Assembly: GCA_019359505.1 (NCBI GenBank)
Contig: JAHHHD010000003.1
Span: forward strand, 124,001 to 188,000
DNA from: Drouetiella hepatica Uher 2000/2452
GTDB taxonomy: Bacteria > Cyanobacteriota > Cyanobacteriia > Elainellales > Elainellaceae
Length of the DNA stretch: 64,000 nt
Direction of reading: 5' to 3'
In this document: positions 7,852 to 16,511 of the stretch, piece after piece
Position numbering within the stretch: the first letter of the stretch is position 1
Layout: every line of letters starts with the position of its first letter
Position numbers and translations under genes: made by a program
Notes under the pieces: generated by a model
Told to the model about the DNA's origin: nothing
Databases searched by the model: none
Seen by the model: the letters and a program-made list of their open reading frames with translations, nothing else

Positions 7852-10284
7852 TTAGCCTACTGAAATATTGCCTGTTGGCGCCGGGTCTGCTGGCGCCGGG
7901 TCTGTTGGCGCTGGGTCGATGGGAACTTTGATGGTAAAAATAGTTTGTCCAAGCTGGCTAGTGGCTGCAATGGTGCCGCCCAGGTACTCCACCAGTTTTT
8001 TGACCAGCGCTAGCCCTAATCCAGTACCGCCCTGATTCCAGCGATCGCCGCTCGAAATGCGATAGAACTTGTCGAAGATTCTATCTAGCTCTGCCCCAGG
8101 AATTTCAGACCCTGAGTTGCTGATTTGAAACATGATGTAGGCAGGAACTGAATGTACCGCCTCAACGCAGATCTCAATTTCCCCTTCTGGGGGCGTGTAT
8201 TTGCAGGCGTTGTTGATCATCTCCGCCAAAATTCTCTCTAAGCTATTGCTATCCGAGAACAAGGGGGAAAGGTTGGGTGCCATCTGAAGCTGGAGCGTTT
8301 GTTGGCGGGATTTGGCACGCTCCTGAAAAGACTCCATAAATTGGGGCAGCCACTCTTGCAGATGGATCACCTCTAGAGCAGGGATTTTTGCTCCTGCCTC
8401 CAAACGCTGCAAATCTAGCAAGTCATTGATGAGATCAATTTCACGCGTACATTCATCTTCCAAAATCTGAAGATACCGGGTGCGCCGATCTTCTGAAGCT
8501 GAGAGTTGCAACATCCGAATCGCCATGCGCATGTTGGTCACGGGAGTTCGTAGCTCATGAGAGACAGTGCTCAGGAAATCGTCTTTGAGCTGGCTGAGCT
8601 GTTGCAACTCCTGCATTTGCTGCTGCAAATTTTGCTCGACCTGCTTGCGATCGCTAATGTCTTCCAGGACGAGCAGCAAGCCGTCTAGCTGCCCAGTCGG
8701 ATCTGGGGGGTTAGCTAAATGCGCACGATATGACAAAGGTTCAAACTTTAGCTCAAACCAGCGATCGCCCTGCTGAATTTCCCAAGACGCAGGGCTGTTC
8801 TCGCTTAGGCTCTCACCTTCTAGGCTCTCACTGTTCAAGGCGACCGAAGGCAGCGGCCACTGCGCCTGCTGCAACTGCGTTTGGCTCAGCCACTTGGGAA
8901 TAAGCTGGTGAAGGCGATCGCCCACCTGCACCTGTAAATGAGCGGTTGCCGTGAAATTACAAAACCAAATTAATCCTTCTATATCAGCCGCCACCAGACC
9001 GATCGACAGACTGCGGGCTACGGCTGCCTGGGCAGATTGAGAGCGACCTAACTGCTCTGCTAACGCCGCCAATTTTGCCATCTGGGGCAGAGGCAGCACT
9101 TCAATTAAGGCATTTTGTACGGCTCTATTGGGCATTGCTTTGTTCTGCACACCTTGCACCACCAAATCGTCACGGTAGGCTTGCCAAAGGCGATCGATCT
9201 CTTGTTGCAGCCGGAACCCTGCCTTGAAGTGCTTATGTAGAGCCACTGTTGCCGTAGTGGAAACTAGGAGGGCGATCGGTGAAGCCACAGGTATCCAGTA
9301 GCCCCAGTGAAACAGGAGTAAACTAGCGACGCTCCATCCGGCACAAAGCCCAGCTAAAGCGACCAACTGTCGTTCTAGTTGCCAGCGAAACAGCGCTAGG
9401 CTAAAGAGAGAACCCAATAGCGCTAAGCCTGACAACAGCCAGCTTTCGGGCAAGATTTGAAGAAAGTTTTGCCTTAGCAAATTGTTGATCAGAGCAGCAT
9501 GAAGATACACGTTTGTAGTCGGCGGGCTTTGATCGAACGGAGTTTGTAGCGGATCAAATCCGATCGCTGTAATACCCACCACCACAATTTTGTCTCGGAG
9601 CTTCTCAACAGCGACCTTTTGCTGAAGCACGTCAGCAAAAGAATAGGTGGGCGCTGTCGAAGCAGAACCCGGCCAATTGATCCACAAAGGTTGCCTCCGG
9701 TCAGGTTCGGGAACTGCTTCTCGTACCAAGCTATAGACTTGAGTTGTCGCCAGCCCCAATGCCGGGATATCTTGCATCTGCGGCTCGATTCGACGAGTCA
9801 GACCATCGCGATCGTATTGCTGGTAGATATGTCCATGGTTTGCGGCTGCCTCTCGTAAAACAGAGTTAGACAAGAGGGGAGATCCCATTGAGTCCCAGGC
9901 TTGCGCCAATACGACTCGACCCTGTTGAACCATGGCGGCAGCTAGAGCCGGATCATCTGGGCTAGGCTCTGACAGCAAAATATCTAAAACAACGGTACTC
10001 GCCTCAGCCTGAGTCAAGACCTTCAATAGCTCAGTATACCGCTGCCGAGACCAGGGAAAGCGCCCCAATGTCTTAAGGCTCGGCTCGTCAATGGCAACCA
10101 CCACCACGCGATCGTCCCAGGGTATTGCACCTCTCAAGCGAAACAAAGTGCTGTAGCTCAGAAGCTCCAGAGGTTGCCATGTGCCCAATTTGAGTAAGCC
10201 TATAATGACGAGTGAGGCAAAACTACCAGGTAGAAGAGGTTCTGCATTCTGCCAAAACTGATGTAGATAGTGCTGCCATCTCAT
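7852..10284 (-). CDS. CHASE2-domain sensor histidine kinase
   Basis: 810 residues. A membrane segment near 22-36 precedes an extracytoplasmic CHASE2 domain (about 45-275: VVVVAIDEPSL, GRFPWSR, VVLDILLSEP). Three membrane helices at about 282-350 follow. Then come a PAS-like region (about 400-545), a Gln-rich coiled coil, a HisKA domain with phospho-acceptor His576 in STVSHELRTP, and an HATPase domain (NNACKYTPPEG, GGTGLGLALV). The signal sensed is unknown. It is the last gene of an apparent operon with the FecR and SPOR-like genes (29-base gap). No response regulator is adjacent. The C-terminus ends in a DPAPTDPAPADPAPT repeat encoded by tandem 15-bp units, which looks like a recent expansion. 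Confidence 0.9.
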   Translation of the reverse strand: MRWQHYLHQFWQNAEPLLPGSFASLVIIGLLKLGTWQPLELLSYSTLFRLRGAIPWDDRVVVVAIDEPSLKTLGRFPWSRQRYTELLKVLTQAEASTVVLDILLSEPSPDDPALAAAMVQQGRVVLAQAWDSMGSPLLSNSVLREAAANHGHIYQQYDRDGLTRRIEPQMQDIPALGLATTQVYSLVREAVPEPDRRQPLWINWPGSASTAPTYSFADVLQQKVAVEKLRDKIVVVGITAIGFDPLQTPFDQSPPTTNVYLHAALINNLLRQNFLQILPESWLLSGLALLGSLFSLALFRWQLERQLVALAGLCAGWSVASLLLFHWGYWIPVASPIALLVSTTATVALHKHFKAGFRLQQEIDRLWQAYRDDLVVQGVQNKAMPNRAVQNALIEVLPLPQMAKLAALAEQLGRSQSAQAAVARSLSIGLVAADIEGLIWFCNFTATAHLQVQVGDRLHQLIPKWLSQTQLQQAQWPLPSVALNSESLEGESLSENSPASWEIQQGDRWFELKFEPLSYRAHLANPPDPTGQLDGLLLVLEDISDRKQVEQNLQQQMQELQQLSQLKDDFLSTVSHELRTPVTNMRMAIRMLQLSASEDRRTRYLQILEDECTREIDLINDLLDLQRLEAGAKIPALEVIHLQEWLPQFMESFQERAKSRQQTLQLQMAPNLSPLFSDSNSLERILAEMINNACKYTPPEGEIEICVEAVHSVPAYIMFQISNSGSEIPGAELDRIFDKFYRISSGDRWNQGGTGLGLALVKKLVEYLGGTIAATSQLGQTIFTIKVPIDPAPTDPAPADPAPTGNISVG

Positions 10285-10313
10285 GGTCTGTTTTCTGAGA
10301 CACGACTGATAGC

Positions 10314-10736
10314 TTATGGAAGATACATCACTCGTGCATCTAGATTCAGAGTACGCAAGTAGCGAGATAACCTCTCGGCAGCCGATCGCTGTGGAAAAGC
10401 CCCAGCACGGATATAAGCACCCGCTCGCGATCGCGCCTCAAACGCATCTGGCACACATTCGCGTACAGTATCTAAAGTTACATCATCTTGCTTGAGTACG
10501 GCAACTACGTAGGGAGCATCTGGAATTTTCCCTAGGATAATTACGGTCTGCGGCTCAACGCTACCCTGCGGCTCAACGCTACTCTGCGGAGCCGCATTGT
10601 GGAAAGCGCATTCAGCGGATGCGCTAGTTTGAGCTAGGGCTGACGGTAGGCTACTCCAGGCGATCACGACTGCGGCTATAGCGATCGCCCCCAAAATAAT
10701 TTGAGTGCTTTTTTGAGTGTTACCAAACATCTGCAA
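10314..10736 (-). CDS. Exported SPOR-like protein
   Basis: 140 residues. A membrane or signal segment (IILGAIAIAAVVIAWSSL) ends near an AQT cleavage-like site at about 36-37. The C-terminal part reads PYVVAVL and then GAYIRAGAFPQRSAAERLSRYLRTLNLDARVMY, the pattern of a SPOR-type repeat (aromatic/Gly-rich strand followed by the helix that tracks residues in a sequence). SPOR domains bind denuded septal peptidoglycan; that function is not proven here. A short in-frame duplication SVEPQGSVEPQ is present. Located 44 bases after FecR and 29 bases before the CHASE2 kinase, so probably co-transcribed with both. Confidence 0.65.
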   Translation of the reverse strand: MQMFGNTQKSTQIILGAIAIAAVVIAWSSLPSALAQTSASAECAFHNAAPQSSVEPQGSVEPQTVIILGKIPDAPYVVAVLKQDDVTLDTVRECVPDAFEARSRAGAYIRAGAFPQRSAAERLSRYLRTLNLDARVMYLP

Positions 10737-10780
10737 TACTCCTGACTTCAGTATTTATCAGTATTTAGAAGAATAACCAG

Positions 10781-11692
10781 CTAGGGAACAACCAGCTCAT
10801 AGGCTTGTCGGGTTCCCAATGGCGTAATCACAACTGCCGAGATCTGCCGATTGGTGGGCAAAGGAATTTGCAGATCAAATTCGCCACTCCGCTCAACGTT
10901 TTGAGTCTGATCGGCAATCACGAGCAAGTTGACGGGATCGATCTGACCTACGATTCTCACGGTTCTCTGACCTACTGCACTTGGTCTGACGATCGCCAAA
11001 TATCTAATATCTAGCGAAGGGTCATCCTTCAGAGGGCTGGGCGGCAAGGGTGGCTCTCCCGGAATAATCCTGCTCTGTAAGCCAGCATCTACATCAACGG
11101 TTTGCCCTTGCGCGGAAGCAGCAACGCTGCCCTCAAGGGTGGCTACGCCCGTCGCACCGCTGGGTTGAACGCTCACTCCAAACTCAGTACCTCTAACCCC
11201 GCTCACACCCGCCGGAGTCTGAATTTCTAGGATAGATTCACGGTGTGTGAACGCTCGAACACGAAGCTGTACCTGCCCGCCCGTTACCTTCAGCAGGGTG
11301 ATTTTACCCCCATCGGAAGCAGTATCTAATTTCTGAACTTGCAAGGTTGTGTTTTCTGAAACGCTGATGGTGCCAATTCCAGTATCTATGCCAAGCTTGG
11401 CGCTGGAATTTTGACCCGTGATGAGCGTATCACCGACCTCTTCAAGGCAAGTGTGAATTTGAGCGGCTGCGGAAGTTTGCCCACGGCGATAGGTGACGGT
11501 TCCCGTAATTTGCTGTAGCTCTAGGCAACGATCGACTCTAACGGGTAGAACCTGTTGGGCGATCGCCAGAGGGGTCGCTAGAGCTATAGCGGTTAGGGCA
11601 GCCACAGTCGCTAGGGCAGCTAGACTGAGCGAAATCACCCCTGTTCTGAAAGCAGTAGATGCAAAACCTGATTGAGACTTGTTTGACGACAC
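10781..11692 (-). CDS. FecR-domain protein
   Basis: 303 residues. An N-terminal hydrophobic segment (about 17-45, ending PLAIAQQ) looks like a signal peptide or anchor. The FecR beta-rich domain spans about 55-195, with the recurring blocks GTVTYRRG, TGQNSSAKLGIDTG, GGQVQLRVR and TPAGVSGVRGTEFGV. FecR proteins relay or scaffold envelope signals; cyanobacterial forms often sit beside CHASE2 sensors, as here. It heads the three-gene unit FecR / SPOR-like / CHASE2 kinase, suggesting a periplasmic partner of the kinase (inference). The final 80 residues form a second beta-rich domain. Confidence 0.85.
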   Translation of the reverse strand: MSSNKSQSGFASTAFRTGVISLSLAALATVAALTAIALATPLAIAQQVLPVRVDRCLELQQITGTVTYRRGQTSAAAQIHTCLEEVGDTLITGQNSSAKLGIDTGIGTISVSENTTLQVQKLDTASDGGKITLLKVTGGQVQLRVRAFTHRESILEIQTPAGVSGVRGTEFGVSVQPSGATGVATLEGSVAASAQGQTVDVDAGLQSRIIPGEPPLPPSPLKDDPSLDIRYLAIVRPSAVGQRTVRIVGQIDPVNLLVIADQTQNVERSGEFDLQIPLPTNRQISAVVITPLGTRQAYELVVP

Positions 11693-12010
11693 GGCTGAAA
11701 GTTTTTTTAATTTGAGATCTCAGAGTTTTTCTGAAGCATGTCTATAAACATAAACGCCTAGAGGTTTCTCAGATCAATTTCAAAACAAATGTGTACCTGA
11801 ATTTAGCCTTGGAATGTTCAGATTGGCATCGAATATACCGATCCCAAACGCCTTTGGGACTGCTATCTACTCAGGTCTGTTTTAAAGAAATACCTCTTTA
11901 GGAAAGGCTGGAGTGTCTCAGCCTTCGAGCTGAGAATGTTATTTTGAGGATGGAGATACAAAACCCATTAGGGGTTTTAGAACTTTAGTGGTATGGAAAT
12001 CTAGCCTGCT
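11693..12010. promoter_or_regulatory. Divergent intergenic region between FecR and GAF genes
   Basis: 318 bases with no gene. It must hold the promoters of the FecR operon (leftward) and the GAF gene (rightward). A degenerate copy of the 1871-1930 inverted repeat lies near 11843-11868. No convincing operator or -35/-10 pair stands out. Confidence 0.4.
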
Positions 12011-12550
12011 ATGCGAACGGAATCCAATCCTCAATTTGATTTTTTGCCCCAGGGTTCTGATCACAATCGACTTAAGCGTGTGCTGAGTCATTTGAATCAC
12101 ACGCTTGATCGAGATGCTCTAGTGCAACAAACGGCCAATAACCTACGTGAGGCTCTACAAGTCGATCGCGTGGTTCTTTACTACTTCTACAGCCAGTGGC
12201 AAGGGCAAGTGACTTTTGAGGCGTTGAGTTCCCCAGACTATTCGATCTATGGGTCTACGGGACCTGACGAATGTTTTAACGGTGAGTATGCTGCGCTCTA
12301 CCTAGCAGGACGAGTACGCGCAATTGCTGACGTTGAGCAAGAGCCGATCGCCGATTGTCATCGTGAGTTTTTACGTCAGTTAGCAGTGCGGGCAAATTTG
12401 GTCGTGCCCATTCTGACGGCTAAGGGATTGTGGGGTTTACTGACGGCGCATCACTGCCAGTCTCCTCGGCAATGGACGGCTGCGGATATTGAGCGAATGC
12501 AGACAGGGGCACAAATTTTGGCAACCGCTCCAACGATCGCCGCTCGTTAG
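12011..12550 (+). CDS. Stand-alone GAF domain protein
   Basis: 179 residues forming one GAF domain: the helix NHTLDRDALVQQTANNLREALQVDRVVLYYFY, then the core, then LVVPILTAKGLWGLLTAHHCQSPRQWTAADIERMQ. No Cys/DXCF chromophore motif of phytochrome or cyanobacteriochrome type is present, so bilin binding is not supported. There is no output domain, so it would act as a partner of another sensor or as a small-molecule binder. It is monocistronic and is followed by a palindrome. Confidence 0.75.
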   Translation: MRTESNPQFDFLPQGSDHNRLKRVLSHLNHTLDRDALVQQTANNLREALQVDRVVLYYFYSQWQGQVTFEALSSPDYSIYGSTGPDECFNGEYAALYLAGRVRAIADVEQEPIADCHREFLRQLAVRANLVVPILTAKGLWGLLTAHHCQSPRQWTAADIERMQTGAQILATAPTIAAR

Positions 12551-12602
12551 GGGTTGAATAGCACTTAAAAACGCAGCAATTCTCATTTTTTCGGGCTTTG
12601 TT

Positions 12603-12635
12603 GGGGAGTTCGCGCCCTGCAGGCGCGAACTCCCC
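12603..12635. repeat. G/C-rich palindrome (type C2)
   Basis: Perfect inverted repeat GGGGAGTTCGCGCC / GGCGCGAACTCCCC around CTGCA, 52 bases past the GAF stop codon and about 120 bases before chlI. It could terminate or stabilise the GAF transcript; no T-run follows on the + strand. Confidence 0.65.
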
Positions 12636-12755
12636 GATATGAAATTCATCATGAGAACTGCTGTTCAAAACGCGACTCGCTCGTGGCAACGTCCGGCTTG
12701 TGTCAAAATGAGAAGCAGTGTTTGATGTTTCTTTCGCATTTTTAGGTTTAGAGCT

Positions 12756-13856
12756 GTGAGTCTTACGGTTGCCGCCCCCAAAGTCGCTCGTCGTGCTGTG
12801 TTTCCCTTCACGGCGATCGTTGGTCAAGAAGAAATGAAGCTGGCGCTATTGCTGAACGTGATTGATCCCAAAATTGGTGGGGTGATGATCATGGGCGATC
12901 GCGGTACGGGCAAATCCACGACGATTCGCGCTCTGGCAGATGTGTTGCCCGCTATTGAGGTGGTGTCGGGCGATCCCTTTAACAGCCACCCCAGCGACTC
13001 CAGCATCATGAGCGATGCGGTGAAGCAGCGGATTGAGTCTGGAGAAGCAATTGCGCTAATCCAAAAGAAAGTGCCGATGATTGACCTGCCTCTAGGGGCA
13101 ACTGAAGATCGCGTCTGCGGCACAATCGACATTGAAAAAGCTTTATCTGAAGGGGTGAAAGCCTTCGAGCCGGGGCTGCTGGCTCAGGCAAATCGCGGCA
13201 TTCTCTACGTGGATGAGGTCAACCTGCTAGACGATCACTTGGTGGACGTGCTGCTAGACTCTGCCGCATCCGGCTGGAATACTGTGGAGCGCGAGGGCAT
13301 TTCCATTCGCCACCCGGCTCGGTTTGTCCTGGTGGGTTCGGGCAACCCTGAAGAAGGTGAGCTAAGACCCCAGTTGCTCGATCGCTTTGGTCTTCATGCC
13401 GAGATTCGTACAGTCAAAGATCCGGCGCTGCGGGTGCAAATTGTGGAACAGCGATCGGAGTTTGACCAAGAGCCAGAAGCCTTTCTGGAGGAGTATCGCC
13501 CTCAGCAGGAAGAATTGCAGCAGCGGCTAGTTGGGGCACAAGAACGCCTCAGATCGGTGACGATCGACCATGACCTTAAGATCAAAATCTCGCAGGTTTG
13601 CTCTGAGCTAGACGTAGACGGGCTGCGCGGCGACATTGTTACCAACCGCACGGCAAAAGCGCTGACGGCACTAGACGGACGCACTGAGGTGACGGTGGAG
13701 GATATTAAGCGGGTAATTGTGATGGCGCTACGTCATCGTCTGCGCAAAGATCCCCTAGAGTCGATCGATTCTGGATACAAAGTTGGCAAAGTCTTTGATC
13801 AGGTCTTTGGAATTGTAGACTCGACTCCAGAAGTCCCGCAGAACGGCAAAAAGTAG
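12756..13856 (+). CDS. chlI: Magnesium chelatase ATPase subunit I
   Basis: AAA+ subunit that drives Mg2+ insertion into protoporphyrin IX together with ChlD and ChlH, the first step specific to chlorophyll synthesis. 366 residues, the normal length. Walker A is GDRGTGKS at 47-54, Walker B is [10 protein letters not shown], sensor 1 is VGSGNPEEG, and the arginine-finger region is LLDRFGLH. The start is a GTG at 12756; no in-frame ATG upstream would fit. It is monocistronic here, with chlD and chlH elsewhere. A type A palindrome begins two bases after the stop. Confidence 0.97.
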   Translation: MSLTVAAPKVARRAVFPFTAIVGQEEMKLALLLNVIDPKIGGVMIMGDRGTGKSTTIRALADVLPAIEVVSGDPFNSHPSDSSIMSDAVKQRIESGEAIALIQKKVPMIDLPLGATEDRVCGTIDIEKALSEGVKAFEPGLLAQANRGILYVDEVNLLDDHLVDVLLDSAASGWNTVEREGISIRHPARFVLVGSGNPEEGELRPQLLDRFGLHAEIRTVKDPALRVQIVEQRSEFDQEPEAFLEEYRPQQEELQQRLVGAQERLRSVTIDHDLKIKISQVCSELDVDGLRGDIVTNRTAKALTALDGRTEVTVEDIKRVIVMALRHRLRKDPLESIDSGYKVGKVFDQVFGIVDSTPEVPQNGKK

Positions 13857-13857
13857 C

Positions 13858-13955
13858 CTATAGCTAACCGCCAAGGTGGCTAGGACGGGGGCATTTTGGG
13901 TGGGGAGCGAAGCTCCCCACCCAAAATGCCCTAAGCAAACTGGCGGCAGCTATAG
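13858..13955 (+). repeat. Type A palindromic element, copy A1
   Basis: Left flank CTATAGCTAACCGCCAAGG, arms GGCATTTTGGGTGGGG and CCCCACCCAAAATGCC, tip AGCGAAGCT, right flank CTAAGCAAACTGGCGGCAGC. It follows the chlI stop directly and could act as its 3' hairpin. Confidence 0.85.
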
Positions 13956-13982
13956 ATTAGAGAGCATTTTTTAATCCGGGTG

Positions 13983-14031
13983 TGAAATTATTTTGGGAGG
14001 TGTGCGGAGCACACCTCCCAAAATAATTTCA
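13983..14031. repeat. Palindrome (type C3)
   Basis: Perfect inverted repeat: TGAAATTATTTTGGGAGG on the left, tip GTGCGGAGCAC, and the complementary arm on the right. It shares the tip heptamer GCGGAGC with type B elements but not their flanks. It lies 22 bases beyond the end of the minus-strand devA-like gene, where it could stop transcription from both sides. Confidence 0.8.
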
Positions 14032-14052
14032 TAGATAGAACGCCGCTTATCT

Positions 14053-14853
14053 CTATGCAGAAAGCTGGTGGGTGACAGCAGCAGAGCTATTTTGCAACAT
14101 GCCATCTTCTAGATAGGTGACGCGATCGGCAACATCTATAATCCGGGGATCATGCGTCACCATCAGCACCGTGCGTCCGCTCTCTTTTGCCAGCTTGCGC
14201 AGTAGATTAATGACCGCATGACCACTCTGAGAATCTAGAGAAGCCGTGGGTTCGTCTGCCATGATGATCTGTGGATTTCCTGCCAGAGCACGGGCGATCG
14301 CCACTCGCTGCTTTTGCCCACCTGAGAGATCGCGAGGGTGCTTTTGGGCGCGATCGGCAAGACCCACCTGATCCAAGAGATGCAGGGCTTCCCGGCGAGC
14401 TGCCTTGCCTTTGGTGCCTTTCATCTCTAGGGCAATCTCGACGTTTTCCACTACAGACAGCGCTGGAAATAGATTGAACTCCTGAAAGATAAACCCAATG
14501 TTGTGGAGACGAAAGTTCGCCAGCTGCGACCGATTGAGGCGCGTCAAATCTTGCCCTAGAAGGCAAACGCTGCCAGCCGAAGGGGTGAGAATGCCGCCTA
14601 GTATCGACAGCAGAGTCGTTTTACCAGAACCAGAAGGCCCCATCAAAAGCTGAATATCGCCCCGATTCACGTCCAGATTAATATCCTTTAGCCCGTAAAA
14701 TTTTTGCGCGCCATTCTGGAACACCATCTCCACGCCCCGCGCCACGATCGCCTTAGCTCCGTTAAGGGAGTCAGCCACTTCCATGCCCTGACCCGCCGCT
14801 TTAGTCGCTGGTGCAGTCAAATTCATTTGAAAGTTAATCGGTGTAGCAGTCAT
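14053..14853 (-). CDS. devA: DevA-type ABC exporter ATPase
   Basis: 266 residues. Walker A GPSGSGKTTLLS, signature [15 protein letters not shown], Walker B IIMADEPTASLD, in the MacB/LolD/DevA subgroup. In heterocystous cyanobacteria DevBCA exports envelope glycolipids with TolC; homologues in other strains export lipids or other hydrophobic molecules. The N-terminus has an extra 40 residues before the ATPase core. It lies 233 bases downstream of the DevC-like permease on the same strand. The gene symbol reflects family membership, not a proven glycolipid role. Confidence 0.8.
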   Translation of the reverse strand: MTATPINFQMNLTAPATKAAGQGMEVADSLNGAKAIVARGVEMVFQNGAQKFYGLKDINLDVNRGDIQLLMGPSGSGKTTLLSILGGILTPSAGSVCLLGQDLTRLNRSQLANFRLHNIGFIFQEFNLFPALSVVENVEIALEMKGTKGKAARREALHLLDQVGLADRAQKHPRDLSGGQKQRVAIARALAGNPQIIMADEPTASLDSQSGHAVINLLRKLAKESGRTVLMVTHDPRIIDVADRVTYLEDGMLQNSSAAVTHQLSA

Positions 14854-15086
14854 GATTACAGTTCGATGGATAAGGGTATTGGGATGGAGTAACCGGGGGT
14901 GGTACTAGAGACTAAGCAATTGGAGGCGCTATACCTAGACTGGAAAAACTGGCTTTTTGTTCTACGCTGTTTGATCTGCTAGGGCTTTTTAATTCTTTGT
15001 AGACAATTGTTCCATTTACCAAGGCTGGCGATAACGACCTGAAGGCAAAAGGGCTGCATCTTCATCGGATCTAAACACATCACACG

Positions 15087-16328
15087 TCAAGACTTAAAGA
15101 CGATCGCTGGATCAACACGAGTCACCTTTTGAATGGCGAACAGAGCCGAGCCGACACACATGAAAACGGTGATACCAAAAATTCCTGCTGCCGCGATCGG
15201 TGTCACCAAAATCGTGATGCCCTGGGTGGCAAATGTCCAAGCTCCCAGACCGATACAAAGTCCCAGACTAGGGATATAGCCCAAGATCGACATGAGCAAA
15301 GCCTGCTGGATGATGATGCCATAAACGACGCGATCGGGTACGCCCATTGCCTTGAGCGTGGCGAACTCCTTCAGGTGATCGGCAACTGAGGAATAGAGAA
15401 TCTGCCCTACAATTACCATGCCGACGATGATGCCGACTGTAGCCCCCAATCCCAAGATGAAGCCAATTCCAGTGCGCTGTACCCAATAATTTCGCGTTCG
15501 TGCCGCCATCTCATTCCGAGTGTAGGCGCGAGTATCGGGCAATGCCGCCTCTAGCTTTTGCTTGAGTTCCTGAAGGTCTTGACCTGGCTCTGCTTGAATC
15601 AAGACATAGCTGATGGCATCCGTGGAGGTCAGCGGCATGGGCTGAAGTGAAGCAGGATTAGCACCTGCCGACTGCTGATAGACATTGGTGCACTGAAATT
15701 CTTCGTTTTGCATCCGACAGTTGAGGTTTGCCGTTCGGTTGCCCGTCGCATACGCCTTAGCATTTTCCAGAGAGCTAAAGAGGAAAGTGCCAGAGGCGAT
15801 CGACTGCACATCTGTGGTTAATCCCACAAGCTTGACGCTAAGCGACCCAATCGTTGCTGCTTCGCCGACTTGAGTGACATCTAAACTGTCCAGATTGGTC
15901 GCATCCGTGATCACCGTGTAAGGCTGCTTTAGCTCAGCCAGATTGCCTTGCGTTACCTCAAACGGCTTGAACAGAGTTCCAGCAGAATCAAAGCCAAATA
16001 GCCGCACTGAAGTGATTTTTCCTTGAGGGCTGCGCCAAGTACCACCGCTCAAGAGTAATGCCTCAGCTCGCTGCACCCCCTCAATTTGCTGAGCTTGCTG
16101 TAGGAAAGCAGCAGAGATGGGCAGCGTCAGCTCCAGCCCCACCATGTCTTGGTTGGCAACCCAAATATCGGCTTCGGAGCGATCGATTAAAATGCCTGTC
16201 GATCGCGTAAATCCGTTTAGAATGCCCGTCTGAATGGTCACTAGACTCACGGCAAACATGATCCCCGCCTGCGCCACCAGCAGACGAGGGATGTCCTCAA
16301 ATAAATTCTTGCGCGCAATCGATGCCAT
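15087..16328 (-). CDS. devC: DevC-type ABC exporter permease
   Basis: 413 residues with the MacB/FtsX topology. One N-terminal helix (about 15-40) precedes a large periplasmic loop (about 45-280, with SEADIWVANQDMVGLE). Three C-terminal helices follow (IGFILGLGATVGIIVGMVIV, then about 335-365 and 375-405), ending in ALFAIQKVTRVDPAIVFKS. Together with the downstream DevA-like ATPase it forms the membrane half of an exporter. The usual membrane-fusion subunit DevB, normally encoded just upstream, is absent: the upstream neighbour is a flavoprotein gene. Two cysteines in the loop could pair. Confidence 0.85.
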   Translation of the reverse strand: MASIARKNLFEDIPRLLVAQAGIMFAVSLVTIQTGILNGFTRSTGILIDRSEADIWVANQDMVGLELTLPISAAFLQQAQQIEGVQRAEALLLSGGTWRSPQGKITSVRLFGFDSAGTLFKPFEVTQGNLAELKQPYTVITDATNLDSLDVTQVGEAATIGSLSVKLVGLTTDVQSIASGTFLFSSLENAKAYATGNRTANLNCRMQNEEFQCTNVYQQSAGANPASLQPMPLTSTDAISYVLIQAEPGQDLQELKQKLEAALPDTRAYTRNEMAARTRNYWVQRTGIGFILGLGATVGIIVGMVIVGQILYSSVADHLKEFATLKAMGVPDRVVYGIIIQQALLMSILGYIPSLGLCIGLGAWTFATQGITILVTPIAAAGIFGITVFMCVGSALFAIQKVTRVDPAIVFKS

Positions 16329-16511
16329 GAGTCTTAATCTAGCGAAAATCTGTGAATGGCAGGTGACATTGTATTGAATTTATCGTGTTCTCATTGCCAT
16401 AAGGGGAGAAGCTGTGACAGTGAGGTGGGGTGGATTAGGATAGGGCGAAAAGGGGTAGGGATCTGCGGAGGGCAAGCTGTTTTGTTTACTTCTCAATCCT
16501 ATTCACTGCTT

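Noticed and set aside
12420-12827. Minus-strand frame across the GAF end and chlI start
   Set aside because: It is antisense to two well-supported genes and its sequence is low in recognisable pattern.
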